Below are positions 23,540 through 34,972 of a stretch of 64,000 bases of DNA, in pieces. This DNA comes from Acorus gramineus. Lineage: Eukaryota; Streptophyta; Magnoliopsida; Acorales; Acoraceae. The stretch's first letter is position 1, and every line of letters starts with the position of its first letter. A program made the position numbers and the translations under genes. The stretch covers positions 1,798,001 through 1,862,000 of the forward strand of contig JAUJYN010000018.1 of NCBI GenBank assembly GCA_030737835.1, written 5' to 3'. The notes under the pieces are model-generated. The model searched no databases. It had not been told where the DNA came from and saw only the letters and a program-made list of their open reading frames with translations.

Positions 23540-24215
23540 ATGCATTGAATGTGGAGGGGTAAAAATCGACATACCGGGTTCGGGTACTCAAATCTATCCA
23601 TTCCCGCTTTCTTCCGCTCCGCTTCTGGCATCTGCTTCCGGCGAACCTTCCTCTTGACCGTTGAAGACAAAGCCAGGTGGGGACTTGTAGAAGACCCTCC
23701 GACGCTCAAGTCAATAATTGTGGCTGAATTAGGGTTATTAGAAAAAAGAATTTCACATACCTCCATAGAAAGAGATAGCTCTCTATTTATAGAGTCTCTT
23801 CTAAAGGTTGCCTTAGGATTTGTGGTCGATCTCTTCCTTATCCGACGGATGATGAGAGATCTATGATTTTCAGGGGACAAAATATGTATATCAGGGATTT
23901 TGTTGATTATATCCTAGCAAAGAATATATTTTGTTGGGATTTTAGGGATCAGTCAATGATGACTTTGATTCTGTAATATATTATTGTGATTTGAAAATCA
24001 AATAGTGATAATTTCAAATCAAATGAATATCTTTTAGGGGATCAAAAAAATATTAATTAAAAATATACTGACTTAGGATGTTGTAGTCGAATTTGAGTGG
24101 GCCGATGGACTGAATCTCGTCAGGTTCGAATCGATTGGATCACGGATCCGTGCAGTCGGGTACTGGGTTGCATGGATCTAACCCGCTTTGGTGGGCGAAA
24201 AAATTGGTGCCCACA
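23540..24215. mobile_element. Remnant of an LTR retrotransposon LTR, ending in a PBS-like run
   Basis: A TATTTATA box inside CTCTCTATTTATAGAG (23779-23795), the wording GAAGACCCTCCGACGCTCAAG, and ATTGGTGCCCACAGATGCCC at 24204-24223 (similar to primer-site regions of plant gypsy elements) suggest an old LTR. Exact ends are not identified. Confidence 0.4.
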
Positions 24216-24589
24216 GATGCCCACTTTTTCTTGTTCGACTAGGAGTTCTTCCTGTCGAATGGGAAAAACACTACTCGAGGTGCCATGTGTCTAGCGTCAC
24301 CCTTGTCCCGTCAAAGTGATGTCGCTAGGATTTGGTGCGTCCCTTCCAATTGGCGGCTCATCGAGTTTTGAGGACAATGAAGGTGAGCCTGTTGGATTTT
24401 ATGTTAGGTCGGCCAAACTGACAGGACGTCACTTCGTGTGGAGCGCCCGGCAGTTATGATGAGCCATGATTACGCTCCTGTCAGTATGTAAAACTTGGGG
24501 GTTCTGTGAACTTGGTCCTGGTCAATCTCGTGACTGATCAGATCACTGCCCGTAGAGTCCTTTCTAAGCCGCCTGACAGCTTCTCAGAA

Positions 24590-25330
24590 AGACAGGGTTT
24601 GTTTGTGATCGTCACCTGCTTTCTAAAAAAGCAGGAAAAGTTGGGTGTTACTGTTGATCGCCTCGTGGGGAAATTGTGCGGGTTCTCCTCTCTGAGCTAC
24701 GGACCTACCGCACACAGAGGTGAAAAACAAGGAATCCTTTCTGCTAGATAAGAACTTGAAAAAGAGGCTGCTGACACATGGGAGGGAGAATAAGCTGGTT
24801 ACTTGAACCTAGCTGTCTGAGTCCGACGACTGGTTTGGACTAGCCGCCTGGTACCTGGTTCTTGGTTTTTTGGATTTGGGCAGAACCTAGGTAGGGAAGT
24901 GTTTTGGCTTGGGTAGGGTGGTGGTAGTGAGGATTGAAAGTGGTGTTGGTGGTTTCTTCTTTTAGATTTGGACAGCACCTAGGTAGGAATTTGGATTTGT
25001 TTGGTTAGGGCTAGGAGAGGTTTAGGACAATGGTTAGAAAGGGGTTTATGGAGAATGGAATTTGGTGGGAAATGGCTTTCCTTCTCTCTCAACTAAGGCT
25101 CTCTCCCTCTTTCTCTTTCTCTCTCTCTTTCTCTCTCTCTAACACACACTTAGAAATGAATTTGTCCACACCCCCAACCCCTCCTTTTATAGTAGAAAGG
25201 GATGCAATGGAGTATCTGTTAAGTTTGTGTCATTTTAGAATTTATAATATGGGTGTTATTATTATTATTATTATTATTTTGGTGATTGTTCCCCCTAGTT
25301 GAATGATTTATCAGTGTTTTCTTTGGTTTG
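24590..25330 (-). mobile_element. Degenerate family C-like LTR, - orientation
   Basis: Read on the - strand it resembles the 3' half of the family C LTRs at 50057 and 52339. Shared runs include the CTTTTTTAGAAAGCAGGTGACGATC area, the GTAGCTCAGAGAGGAGAACC area and GGTTCTGCCCAAATCC. It is much diverged and its ends are lost. The microsatellites CTn (25090-25140) and ATTn (25257-25276) lie in it. Confidence 0.55.
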
Positions 25331-25339
25331 ATAACTGCC

Positions 25340-27227
25340 TTGGCGTAATTAGAAATGTTTATTTTTTTTTTGGGTTTTCAGTTCCGATTGGTATCCGGAT
25401 TTTCATTTGTTACTGGTTGGTGGTGGATTAGCTATGGATAATTATGAACTCCTTTGGTGTGCTAAGGTCACCTTGGGTGAGCTTAAGAAGTCTCACCTCC
25501 CATTGGTTGGTTTTCTTTTTTTTGGTAATTGGTTGGGTAGGATTAGCTTAAGTTCACCCCCTTATTATCTTAACCACTATATAAACCCTTCTATAGGACT
25601 TTATGTCATCTAAGTCTCATTTTCTACCACTTTTTCTCTCTCTTTTGTTGCTGTCCCAGCTGAGTTGATGAGAGGGTTTGGGGAGTGTGTTTGGGAAATT
25701 TTTGGTGGATCTTTGTTGGAGAAATTGTGAGAGTGTTAAGGTATATAGAGTGGCTTGTATATGCTTGCATTATGTTATTCACCCTCCCTAACCCTTTCCC
25801 CCCTCTCTGTTTTCTCTGTTTTGTGTGGACCAGCAGTGGTTAAGTTGAGGAGAAATTGATTATGGTGATGGGAGTCTTGGATATTGCTTAGAGAGGTAAG
25901 GCAGATCTCTGTCTTCTTGAAATCCTTGTAATACTAGTACCTAGAGTCATATTCTGAGGTTCAGGACTTCATGTTCCATGATCATGCTGATGTCTAGATT
26001 CTATGCATGAAATTTGGGGTTAAAATGTTATCTGTGTTGGAAGTTATGAGTCAATCTCTAAGGACTGTCCAGATTCGCGTGTGAAATGACCAGCTTCTGA
26101 AACTAATTTATTTCTAGTAGTTAGAAGCTTAATTAAACTCCGATGTCTCATGGATTATGATCCTCACATGTGAATGAATGTGTGTAAATTATTTCAGAAT
26201 TTTTGGACGTGTACTTGGTGCTGGAGTGAAGAAAGTTCATGGATGTTTGGGGGTAGATGAGCCAGTTCTGGCATGTGTGAGTTTTTATGCTATTATGCAT
26301 GCTGTGATCTATATCTGGAGTTGGTGCCTTGATGATATATGCTTGTTATGTGTCAGGAATTATCATATTCAATTTTAGCACCATTGGTTGTAGGATCTAG
26401 AAGTTATCGTTTTTCTTGCAAGTTTGTGCTGTGGTGGAAGTGCGTCGTGCTCTTCCCACTCCCGCCCTGCTCGCTATCCCACATCAACTCCTCGTGGATT
26501 GAGCGAGTGACGATTTGGTATTGGTGAGTTGTCTGACCCATGCAATAGAACTAATAATAGCATGTTTGTTAGGCACTATAGTGTGTTTTATGCAATGGGA
26601 TGATATTATAGAGAACTTTTGGGCTGTATTGCTTGTATATGATGATGGATGTGCTATGTAGGATTAAATATCATGTTCTAGGATCATTTGTACATACTTA
26701 TTGATATGCTCCTTCGAGTTAGCTATAATTCTTGCCTCTACTTGTCCTTACACCCTGTTTGCATGTTTGGTGGGTGCTTAATTACCTCATGCTCATAGTA
26801 ATAACTTTATACCCTGTTTTTTTAAGATAGATGTGTGTATGACTAGTTTATAAGGTCATAATTAACAGTAGTAAGTGTGGATAAGAAATAGCTTTCCCCT
26901 GCGTCCTTGTGATGCACTTGTTGGGAATTTGATGGATTTCAACTAGCTAGTTATCGAGTATGGTATACGTTGATTAATGTGATCCCCGCGAGTGTGGAGT
27001 GTATCACCCCGACGTCATCGTGCGTTGAAGCTACCTACCGTCAGAGCTACCCTGTGAGGTGTCTCCCCGTAACTGGTACCGTCGTGGGCATTCTGCTAGG
27101 GAGAAGGCTACCTGGGAGAGGGCTACCGAATGACGTGGAGTGATTGTGGAGTATTTGTTGACAACTTGTTGTGTATTCGTTTAAGTGTTGACTATATGTA
27201 TTATCTTCATTGTGTGGTGGTTGGCTA
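25340..27227 (+). mobile_element. Probable divergent long LTR (chromovirus-like), cut by family A LTR
   Basis: There is a TATA box, ACTATATAAA, at 25576-25585. The segment GCTACCTGGGAGAGGGCTACC at 27106-27126 resembles the GGCTACCCGGGAGAGGG module repeated in family B LTRs. No coding frame has a domain. The call rests on these similarities only. Confidence 0.4.
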
Positions 27228-29735
27228 TGTTATATATGTGTCACTTTTAGCCTTCCTGGCACCTTTGGGACATTTCTGATAGTTTTTTAACTTTTTCTTT
27301 TTTTCGATCGGAACCGCTAAAATTTTAGACTTTTAGCTATCATCATGAGCTTGAGAACTCCGATTGAAAATCTAACTGCACATTATGTGTCCTGGTGCCA
27401 TTTCAAACCACTCACAAAAATTTCATCGAATTCCGGTAACGTTCAGAATTTGGCAGTTCCGAATCGTATTCGGGTTTTGACCAAGTGGGAATGTCAAAGG
27501 GGGACTTGACCAAGTCAAAGATGACTTTGACCAAGTCAAGATTTACCATTGACTTGGTCAAATCATTTTGTTTGTTTGTGTGGTTGGGTTGACTCAAGTC
27601 AATCCCCACCAAAACCCTAAGTGTGTGTGTGTGTGTGTGTGTGTGTGGCCCTTTAAGTGGGCGTCCACTTCTTCTTCTTCTTCTTCTCACCATCTCTCAC
27701 TCACTCCACTCACTCCATTTCATCTCCCTCTTCTTATTAGTCTCCATTAGAGGTAGTAGAAGGAAGAAAAAAGGAAAACCCTAGAAGGGAAAAAGATTGG
27801 TAAGGGTGAGATCTACCCTTGTATGGATTTTGTTTTGATTTCCCCCTTTCTCTACCTCCTCTCATGGCTTCCTTTTCCCCCCTGTTTTCAGCCATTTTAG
27901 GGCTGAGGTGTTGGTGGTGGCGATTTGGTGCGCGAAGGGCACCCGAGTTTCCTCCCTTGCTCTTCCTCTCTTTGGGTAAGTTTTCCTCCTCCCCTAGCTA
28001 GTTTAGATGCTTGATTAGGGTGTGTAAATGGTTATGCATGTATGCATGGGTGTTGGGGGGGTGTGGGAGGGCTGAGGAGGGGGTGGAAGACCCCGCGCGC
28101 GTGCACGCGCGTCTGCGCGCGCAGACAGACGCTGACGCGCGCAGACGGGCGGGCTGGCTGGCGCGCAGTGCGCGCGGGTACGTGCAGGCTGGGCGCGCGG
28201 TGCGCGCGGGCGCGCACGAGCGTGATTGCGCGCGCGGCAGCGCGTCTGGGCACGCGGGCAGGGGTGCGGCAGTGCGCCAGGGGCGCAGGGGTGCGTGCGG
28301 GCATGCGCATTGGTGCGTGCGCGTGCGGGGGGCCATGCGTATGGCTGCCCGAGGGTTCGGGAGGGTGTCGAAGCGCTCGGACTCGCGTGCGTGCGGGCCT
28401 GTATACATGCTTGTCCGAGTGTTGGATATTTTTAGTAAATTTCTTATGTAATTGTATAGTTTACTCACCGTATTGAATGCCCATGTCTTGCAGATCTTGA
28501 CGGATGGTCACGCGACGACCCGGGTTTCGGTGAGTGGGACAATCCAACCCAGTAGGGAGGCGTTCGATGCACGTAGGTGTGCATTGCCCTCCCCTGGGGC
28601 ACCATAATTGCATGTTAACTAGTAATAAATATAAAACTATGCTGTGCATGATTAATGTGATATATCCATGCCACCTTAGACTCTGTATGCTAGGGATATG
28701 CACCCTTATATTATGTATAGAGGCCTATGCATGCCCAAACACAAAGCCCCGAACTATGCATGTTCCCATCTAGTTTAATCTAATTAAATCAAAATGAGAG
28801 CATATAGTTATAAGCATGCCTTAGAGAATATTATAACCTTGTTGTTATAATATATGTTTCCCCGCATCTTAGTTATTCACCCTGGAGGAATTCTTGAGAA
28901 TTCATGACATTAGTAGAGTTACAATCGGTGTCAACGGATCCAAGAGGATCATATCCGTGTGAGTAGACTGTCTTCTCCTTTTGGTTGGATCCGATGTAGG
29001 AACTCCCCGGTGTTGGCTGGCCTGACAGAGGGCTCCCGTCCGTAGGTACCTCCGATGCGTCGGACTGTACTAATAGTGGGAGTATACCAGGTGGAGGCTA
29101 CGGAGTGTGGGAGAGGCTACCGGGTGGACCAGGGGTGGAGAGCGGTCTAGTATGCCCCAAGAGGCCCATGTCACCCCTCGGAAAGGGTGAGGGTGAGGGG
29201 GGAGGTGGGTTGGCGATGAAACGACCCACTAGAATGTGTAGTTGCTCCCGTTTTAGGGACTATAAATTATTTAAGGTTAATATGAATTGTGATGCATGGG
29301 TTGTGCTATTCACTGAGCGTGTGGCTCACCCCTCGCATATATTTTTCTCCAGTGATATCTGAGTCGGATCTGAAGGAGGAGCTCCCCGAGGCACATCAGC
29401 AGTAGCGGAGCAGCGTCACGTTCTGCGAGTGAGAGGCCATCAGCATCCCCTTCTTGACTGTATTGTATTCCGTGCTTGGGCACATACTTGTATTTGGATG
29501 TCATTGTATATATTGGCTCTCACAGGACAGTTGATTATGTATCGAGTCTGTAATATGTCTTGAATTACAGAATCAGTCGTTTAAGCTTCCGCTATTTGTA
29601 TATATTGTGTCAGCCACCTTATTGTCTGTGTTGTCATTTCGATGTTGTTTAGAGTATTTTATTGATCTCCTGTATAGACTGCTGATATTATATATACTTG
29701 CCACGCATTGGGGACGGCCGCCCTGGGGTGTGACA
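27228..29735 (+). mobile_element. 5' LTR, family A (+), chromovirus
   Basis: Starts TGTTATATATGTGTCAC and ends GGTGTGACA (2508 bp). It is followed by a tRNA-Met primer site and gag, so it is a 5' LTR. It contains a GT microsatellite (27620-27648), a donor-like GG|GTAAG (27976), the GC-rich block, then an acceptor CTTGCAG at 28493. A 36-nt segment (28494-28529) follows, then GTGAGT, and a later acceptor TTCTCCAG at 29352. The same sites recur in the other A and B LTRs, pointing to a spliced leader. Confidence 0.93.
28085..28400. repeat. CpG-rich GC-alternating block of family A LTR
   Basis: Dense GCGCGC and GCGTGC runs between the donor-like 27976 and acceptor-like 28493 sites. It varies greatly in sequence and length between copies. 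Confidence 0.85.
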
Positions 29736-29740
29736 AAAGT

Positions 29741-29758
29741 TGGTATCAGAGCCTGGTC
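29741..29758 (+). other. Primer-binding site, initiator tRNA-Met type
   Basis: TGGTATCAGAGCCTGG lies 5 nt after the LTR end. Confidence 0.93.
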
Positions 29759-29848
29759 CTGTCAGAGCCAATTGTTTTCTTAGAGATGAGTCCTAGGATT
29801 TCTATATGAGTATTCTGATCCTAGTGTCTGTTTTCTTAGGTTGCTGAT

Positions 29849-31070
29849 ATGCCTCCTCGCAGAGGAATGCGTGGACGTGGTCCCTCTCGGCCTTTGGAGG
29901 TTCCCGGACCTACCAGAGGCGAGGATGCTACTGGAGAGTCCTCGGCTATGGGGCCAGGACTGGCACAGGAGCCTCTTGCATGGGAGCGTGCTTACGCTCG
30001 TATCGCAGATCTGGTGGAGACTCAGACTAGGGCACTAGAGGCCCAGACTAGGGCGTTAGCTGAGCAGGCACGAGAGATCCAGGAGCTGAGGGCGGCCCGC
30101 GAGGCAGTTCCACAGGTCCCCTTGGTGGCAGATCCATCGGTGGTGCCCGACGTACCCCTTGTCCCCGTGGTGATTCCAGTGGTGGGAGTTCAGGATCCCC
30201 TGGAGAGGGAGGTGGAGCTAGAGGCTGCAGCACGGGTGCATCAGAGCGGCCTCACTGCCTTTCTGAAGCTCCACCCTCCCGAGTTCCACCCTCCCGAGTT
30301 CCATGGCCAGACGGTGGACCCCCTTGCCCCTGAGCGTTGGTTGATGGAGGTGGACAAGATCTTCTCGACCATGCACTGCACCGACCGCCAGCGTGTCTCC
30401 CTGGCCACCTTCATGTTGAAGGGTAGCGCCGTCGACTGGTGGGCTACCCGATCGGTGGACATCCCCGAGGGAGTGGAGCGACTTCTATGGGCGGGGTTCC
30501 GAAGATACTTCCTGGAGGAGTACTTCCCATTTTCGACACGCCAGATTGTGATGCGAGAGTTCGAGCAGCTGACGCAGGGCTCCATGTCAGTCGCTGACTA
30601 CTCCACACGCTTCACGAGGCTTTCCAGGTTCGCCCCCGCCTTGGTGATGGATGAGGAGACGCGATGCCGTCGTTTTGAGATGGGTCTCATTAGCACCATC
30701 CAGGTGCATGTCACTTCTCAGGCGTTCACGAGGTACTCAGACTTGGTGTCTCGGGCGAAGACAGTCGAGCGAGACCTTGGGGTCCCTTTGGGGGTTCCAA
30801 CCCCTTCTGCAGACCAGAGACCCCCCAGGAGCCAGGACCAGGGACATCGCAAGAAGAAGCGGCCCCGCTTTGATCAGTCAGCGGCTGCCGCTACTCTAGT
30901 CGATGTGGTGCCACCGTGAGGTCCAGCACCCATTGCGGCAGTACCAGTCTAGGCCATACAACTGGAGAAGCGGCGTTGTTTCCATTGTCAGCGCGTCGGG
31001 CATATTTTATATAATTGCCCTGATGCTGGCCAACCCCGTGTGCTGCCTCCACAGCAGCAGCAGCTACAGC
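29849..31070 (+). pseudogene. Chromovirus gag, with two premature stops, cut by an LTR
   Basis: Begins MPPRRGMRGRGPSRP 91 nt after the primer site. A coiled-coil stretch (ETQTRALEAQTRALAEQ, residues 55-80) is followed by the retrotransposon gag domain (WLMEVDKIFSTMHCTDRQR, then GSAVDWWATR and FRRYFLEEYFP). The frame stops at a TGA (30917-30919). The same frame continues through a TAG (30950-30952) into a CX2CX4HX4C zinc knuckle (CFHCQRVGHILYNC, 30974-31015). Family A LTR sequence on the other strand begins at 31071. A small in-frame duplication repeats HPPEF (30270-30300). Gag would form the capsid and bind RNA, but this copy is broken and lacks pol. Confidence 0.93.
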
Positions 31071-33750
31071 TGTCACGCCCCAGGGCGGCCGTCCCCGAGG
31101 CGCGGCAATGGTATATATGATATCAGCAGTCTATACAGGAGGTCAATAACATACTCTAAACAACATCAAAAAATGACAACACAGACAACAATGAGGCTGA
31201 CATGATATATACACAAATAGCGGAAGCTAAAAGACTGAATCTGTAATTCAAAGACATATTACAGACTCGATACATAATCAACTGTCCTGTGAGAGCCAAT
31301 ATATACATGACATCCAAATATAATACAAACGTGTGCCCAAGCACGGAATACAATACATACAATCAAAGGGGGATGCTAACGGCCTCTCACACGCAGAACG
31401 TGAAGCTGCTCCGCTACTGGTGATGTGCCACGGGGAGCTCCTCCTTCAGATCCGACTCAGATATCACTGGAGAAAAATACATGCGAGGGGTGAGCCACAC
31501 GCTCAGTGAATAGCACAACCCATGCATCACAATTCATATTAACCTCAAATCATTTATAGCCTCTAAGTGGCAACAACTACACAATCCAATGGGTCGCTAC
31601 ATCGCTGACCCACCACACCCTCACCCTCACCCTCAAACTGGTGACATGGTCTTTTGGGACTGACTAGGCTGTTAATCACCCTTGGTCCACCGATAGCCTC
31701 TCCTCCACTCCGTAGCTCGCCTGGTCTACTCCCACGATTCAGCACAGTCCGAAACACAATCAGGAAGTACATACTGATGGGAGCCCTCTGTCAGGATGGC
31801 CTGTCTAACGCTGAGGAGTCCCTACACGGATCCAACGAAGGGAAGAGAAACAGCCTACCCACACGGATACGATCCACTTGGATCCGCCGACACCGATTGC
31901 AACTCTACTAATGTCATGAATTCTTCAGAATTCCTCCAGGGCGCATAACTAAGATGTGGGGAGACATATATTATAACAACACGGTTATAATATTCTCTAA
32001 GGCATGCTAATAATCATAAGCTTGCATTTGATTTAAATAAATTAAACTAAATGGGAAGCATGCATAGGTCGAGGCTTTCCTAGCATGGAAACATGGTATC
32101 CCGATGTATAGGCCTCTATCCACAACATAAGGGTGCATATTCCTAGCATGCAAAGCCTAAGGTGGCATGGATACAACATAATGATCATGCATAGCACAGA
32201 TTACACTTATTACAAATTAATACGCAATTATGGTGCCCCAGGGGAGGGCAATGCACGACTACGTGCATCGAACGCCTCCCTACTGGGTTGGATTGTCCCA
32301 CTCACCAATACCCGGGTCGTCGCGCGACCGCCCGTCGAGATCTGCAAGACATGGGAATCAAATAGGTGAGTAAAATACACAAATACGTAAGAAATACGAT
32401 AGAAATACCCAACACTCGGACAAACATGCATACGGGCCCGTACGCACGCGAGTCCGAGTGCCCCGACACATTCCCGCACCCCCGGGCAGCCATGCGCACG
32501 GCCACCCGCACGCACACGCACGGGTGCGCACGCACGTGCGCACTCCCGCGCCCCGAGCGCACTGTCGCGCCCCAGCCCGCTCGCCCAGACACGCCGTACG
32601 CTCGTGCGCACGCTCGCTCGCGCCCACGCGCACCGCGCGTCCAGCCCTGCGCCTACCCCGCGTACTGCACCCCTGCGCGCACTGCACGCACTACGCCCCT
32701 GCGCAGCGCTCCTTGCGCACGCCAGTGCGCCCGCGCGTACGCGCGCACTCGCCCAGCGCCCCCGACAGCGCGCGCCTGCTCTGCCTGTGCGTGCAGACTC
32801 GCGCGCACACGCGCGGATGACCCCACAAGCGCGCCCGAGCCAAACCCACACCCAACCTCAGCCCTCCCTCACCCCCACACACATGCATACCATGCATACA
32901 CCCCATGCACACCCTAACATGCATCTAAAACAAGGAAAAAGGGAGGAGGATAGCTCACCCAAAGAGAGGAAGGGAAGGGGAGGAATTCGGGTGCTCTTCG
33001 CGCACCGATTTGCCACCACCAAAGCCACCACTACCAAGACCTCTTCTCAGCCTAAGAGGGGCTGAAAACAGAGGAGAAAAGGTGCCATGAGAGGAGGTCT
33101 CACAAGGGGGAAATCGAAAATGAAACCATGGAAAGGTAGATCGGGACAATACCTTCCTTTTCTCCTTCAATGGCTTTTCTTTTTAACCACCTCTACTAGA
33201 TCAAAAGTGGGAAATAAAGAGAGGGGAGAGAGATTGTGAGAGCTTGAAATGGAAAAGAAGATGAATAGGGACACTATTCTTGGGCGTGGACTTCATTAAG
33301 GCACACACACACACCACACACACACTCACACACTCACCACTTAGAATTAATTAGGTTAAGCTAGGTTAGGTGAACTTTGACTTGGGTCAACCTAACCACA
33401 CTAGAAAACAAAAGATTTTGACCAAGTCAAGGGTCAACATTGACTTGGTCAAAGTCATCTTGGACTTAGTCAAGTCTCCCAATGACTTTTCGCTTGGTCA
33501 AAACCCGAATACGATTCGGAACTGTGAAATTCTGAAACGTTACCGGAATTCGATGAAATTTTCGTGAGTGGCTTGGAATGGCACCAGGACACATAATATG
33601 CAGTTAGATTTTCAATTGGAGTCCTCAGACACAGGACGATAGCTAACAGTCCAAAATTTTAGCGGTTCCGATCGAAAAAAGAAAAAGTTAAAAAAACTGC
33701 CAGAATGCTCCAATGGTGACCAGAAGGCAAAAAGTGACACATATATAACA
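31071..33750 (-). mobile_element. 3' LTR, family A (-), inserted in the + strand gag
   Basis: 2680 bp with TGTCACGCC at the left edge and TATATAACA at the right. It is followed to the right by the polypurine tract and integrase on the - strand, so it is the 3' LTR. It carries the same splice-like layout on the - strand: donor 32957-32958, 36-nt segment 32306-32341, and last acceptor 31467-31468. Confidence 0.92.
32425..32860. repeat. CpG-rich GC-alternating block of family A LTR
   Basis: Dense GCGCAC and CGCGCGC sequence, equivalent to the other blocks. The overlapping frames on both strands are artefacts. Confidence 0.85.
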
Positions 33751-33764
33751 TTCTTCCCCCCTTA
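33751..33764 (-). other. Polypurine tract of the family A (-) element
   Basis: On the - strand CCTAAGGGGGGAAGAA immediately precedes the 3' LTR start. Confidence 0.88.
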
Positions 33765-33798
33765 GGAAATTTTGTCCTCAAAATAAATACAAAAACAT

Positions 33799-34899
33799 CT
33801 AGGAAGGGAAAAGATGCGGATACGCGTCACGCATGGCGTCCTCGAGCTCCCAAGTGGCCTCGGCACCGGAACGGTGCTGCCATCGCACCTTGACCAACTG
33901 GACGGTCTTGGTGCGGAGCCTCTTCTCGTGACGGTCCAGGATCTCGATCGGCTGCTCCACGAATGACAAGTCCGGCTCGAACGGGATGACGTGAGCAGGA
34001 TCGTGGACGTAACGCCTCAGCTGCGAGACATGGAAGACGTCATGGGCCTGTGCCAGCTGTGGGGGCAGAGCTATGCGATAGGCCGCCTCCCCAACTCGTT
34101 TGAGGATGAGGAACGGCCCAATGAAACGCGGACTCAGCTTGCCCCGCACGCTGAAACAGAAGATGCCCTTCATCAGGGACACCTTCAAGAAGACATGGTC
34201 ACCAACCTCGAAAACGAGCTCACGGCGACGACGGTCGGCGTAGCTCTTCTGACGGCTCTGAGCGACTCGGATACGCTCGCGAATCGTCTTGACCATCTCT
34301 GAGGTCTGGTGGATGATCTCTGGTCCCTCCAACTGGCGCTCTCCGACCTCGTCCCAACACAAGGGGGACCTGCAGCTGCGGCCATAGAGCGCCTCGTATG
34401 GAGCCATCCTGATACTCGAGTGGTAGCTGTTGTTGTAGGCAAACTCCACCAACGGAAGATGCCTCTCCCAACTGCCCCCAAAATCGAGAATGCATGCTCG
34501 CGGCATGTCTTCCAAGGTCTGAATCGTCCTCTCCGACTGGCTGTCCGTCTGTGGATGAAACGCTGTACTGAAGTGGAGGTTCGTACCAAGGGCGTGCTGG
34601 AGGCTACGCCAGAACCTCGAAGTAAATCGCGCGTCTCGATCAGAAATGATGCTGACGGGAGTGCCATGGAGACGAACAATCTCGGAGGCAAACAACTGTG
34701 CCAGGGTGTCCAGAGAATCGGTGAGTCGGATTGGGAGGAAATGAGCGGACTTCATCAGTCGGTCGACGATTACCCAGATGGCATCGCGACCCGAACGTGA
34801 CCTCGGCAAACCCGAAACGAAGTCCATGGTGATCTGCTCCCACTTCCACTGAGGAATCTCAATGGACTGCAGCTTCCCCGCAAGACGTTGATGGGGCAT
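33799..34899 (-). CDS. Integrase with C-terminal chromodomain (Tekay/Del-like chromovirus), N-terminus missing
   Basis: 366 open codons with no stop. The integrase core shows the three acidic sites in ITMDFVSGLPRS, SDRDARF and HPQTDSQSERTIQTLED. The GPF and linker region (SPRFIGPFLIL) and a C-terminal chromodomain (VKVRWQHRSGAEATWELED) follow, so this is a chromovirus. The enzyme inserts retrotransposon cDNA, and the chromodomain steers it to chromatin marks. The zinc-binding N-terminal part and all upstream pol are missing, because the frame runs into family B LTR sequence at about 34896. The apparent start ATG is at that junction. The long open frame suggests young sequence, but the element is incomplete. 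Confidence 0.93.
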   Translation of the reverse strand: MPHQRLAGKLQSIEIPQWKWEQITMDFVSGLPRSRSGRDAIWVIVDRLMKSAHFLPIRLTDSLDTLAQLFASEIVRLHGTPVSIISDRDARFTSRFWRSLQHALGTNLHFSTAFHPQTDSQSERTIQTLEDMPRACILDFGGSWERHLPLVEFAYNNSYHSSIRMAPYEALYGRSCRSPLCWDEVGERQLEGPEIIHQTSEMVKTIRERIRVAQSRQKSYADRRRRELVFEVGDHVFLKVSLMKGIFCFSVRGKLSPRFIGPFLILKRVGEAAYRIALPPQLAQAHDVFHVSQLRRYVHDPAHVIPFEPDLSFVEQPIEILDRHEKRLRTKTVQLVKVRWQHRSGAEATWELEDAMRDAYPHLFPS

Positions 34900-34972
34900 G
34901 CCTTAGGTAGTATTGTAATACTACTCCCACCATATTAATTGGAATATCCAGCATGATTAAGTCTGGGTTAAT
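34896..34972 (+). mobile_element. Left piece of a split family B LTR (host of element 34973-43860)
   Basis: Matches 59190-59264 of the complete family B LTR almost base for base. It continues at 43861 after the inserted element. The first 1.6 kb of this LTR is missing, lost at the junction with the integrase. The last five bases, TTAAT (34968-34972), are the target duplication. Confidence 0.9.

Noticed and set aside
29741-29758. tRNA gene suggested by tRNA-like wording
   Set aside because: It is only the primer-binding complement of the tRNA 3' end. No cloverleaf is present.
34309-34800. Open frame on the + strand opposite the integrase
   Set aside because: Shadow of the integrase coding strand, with no domain.
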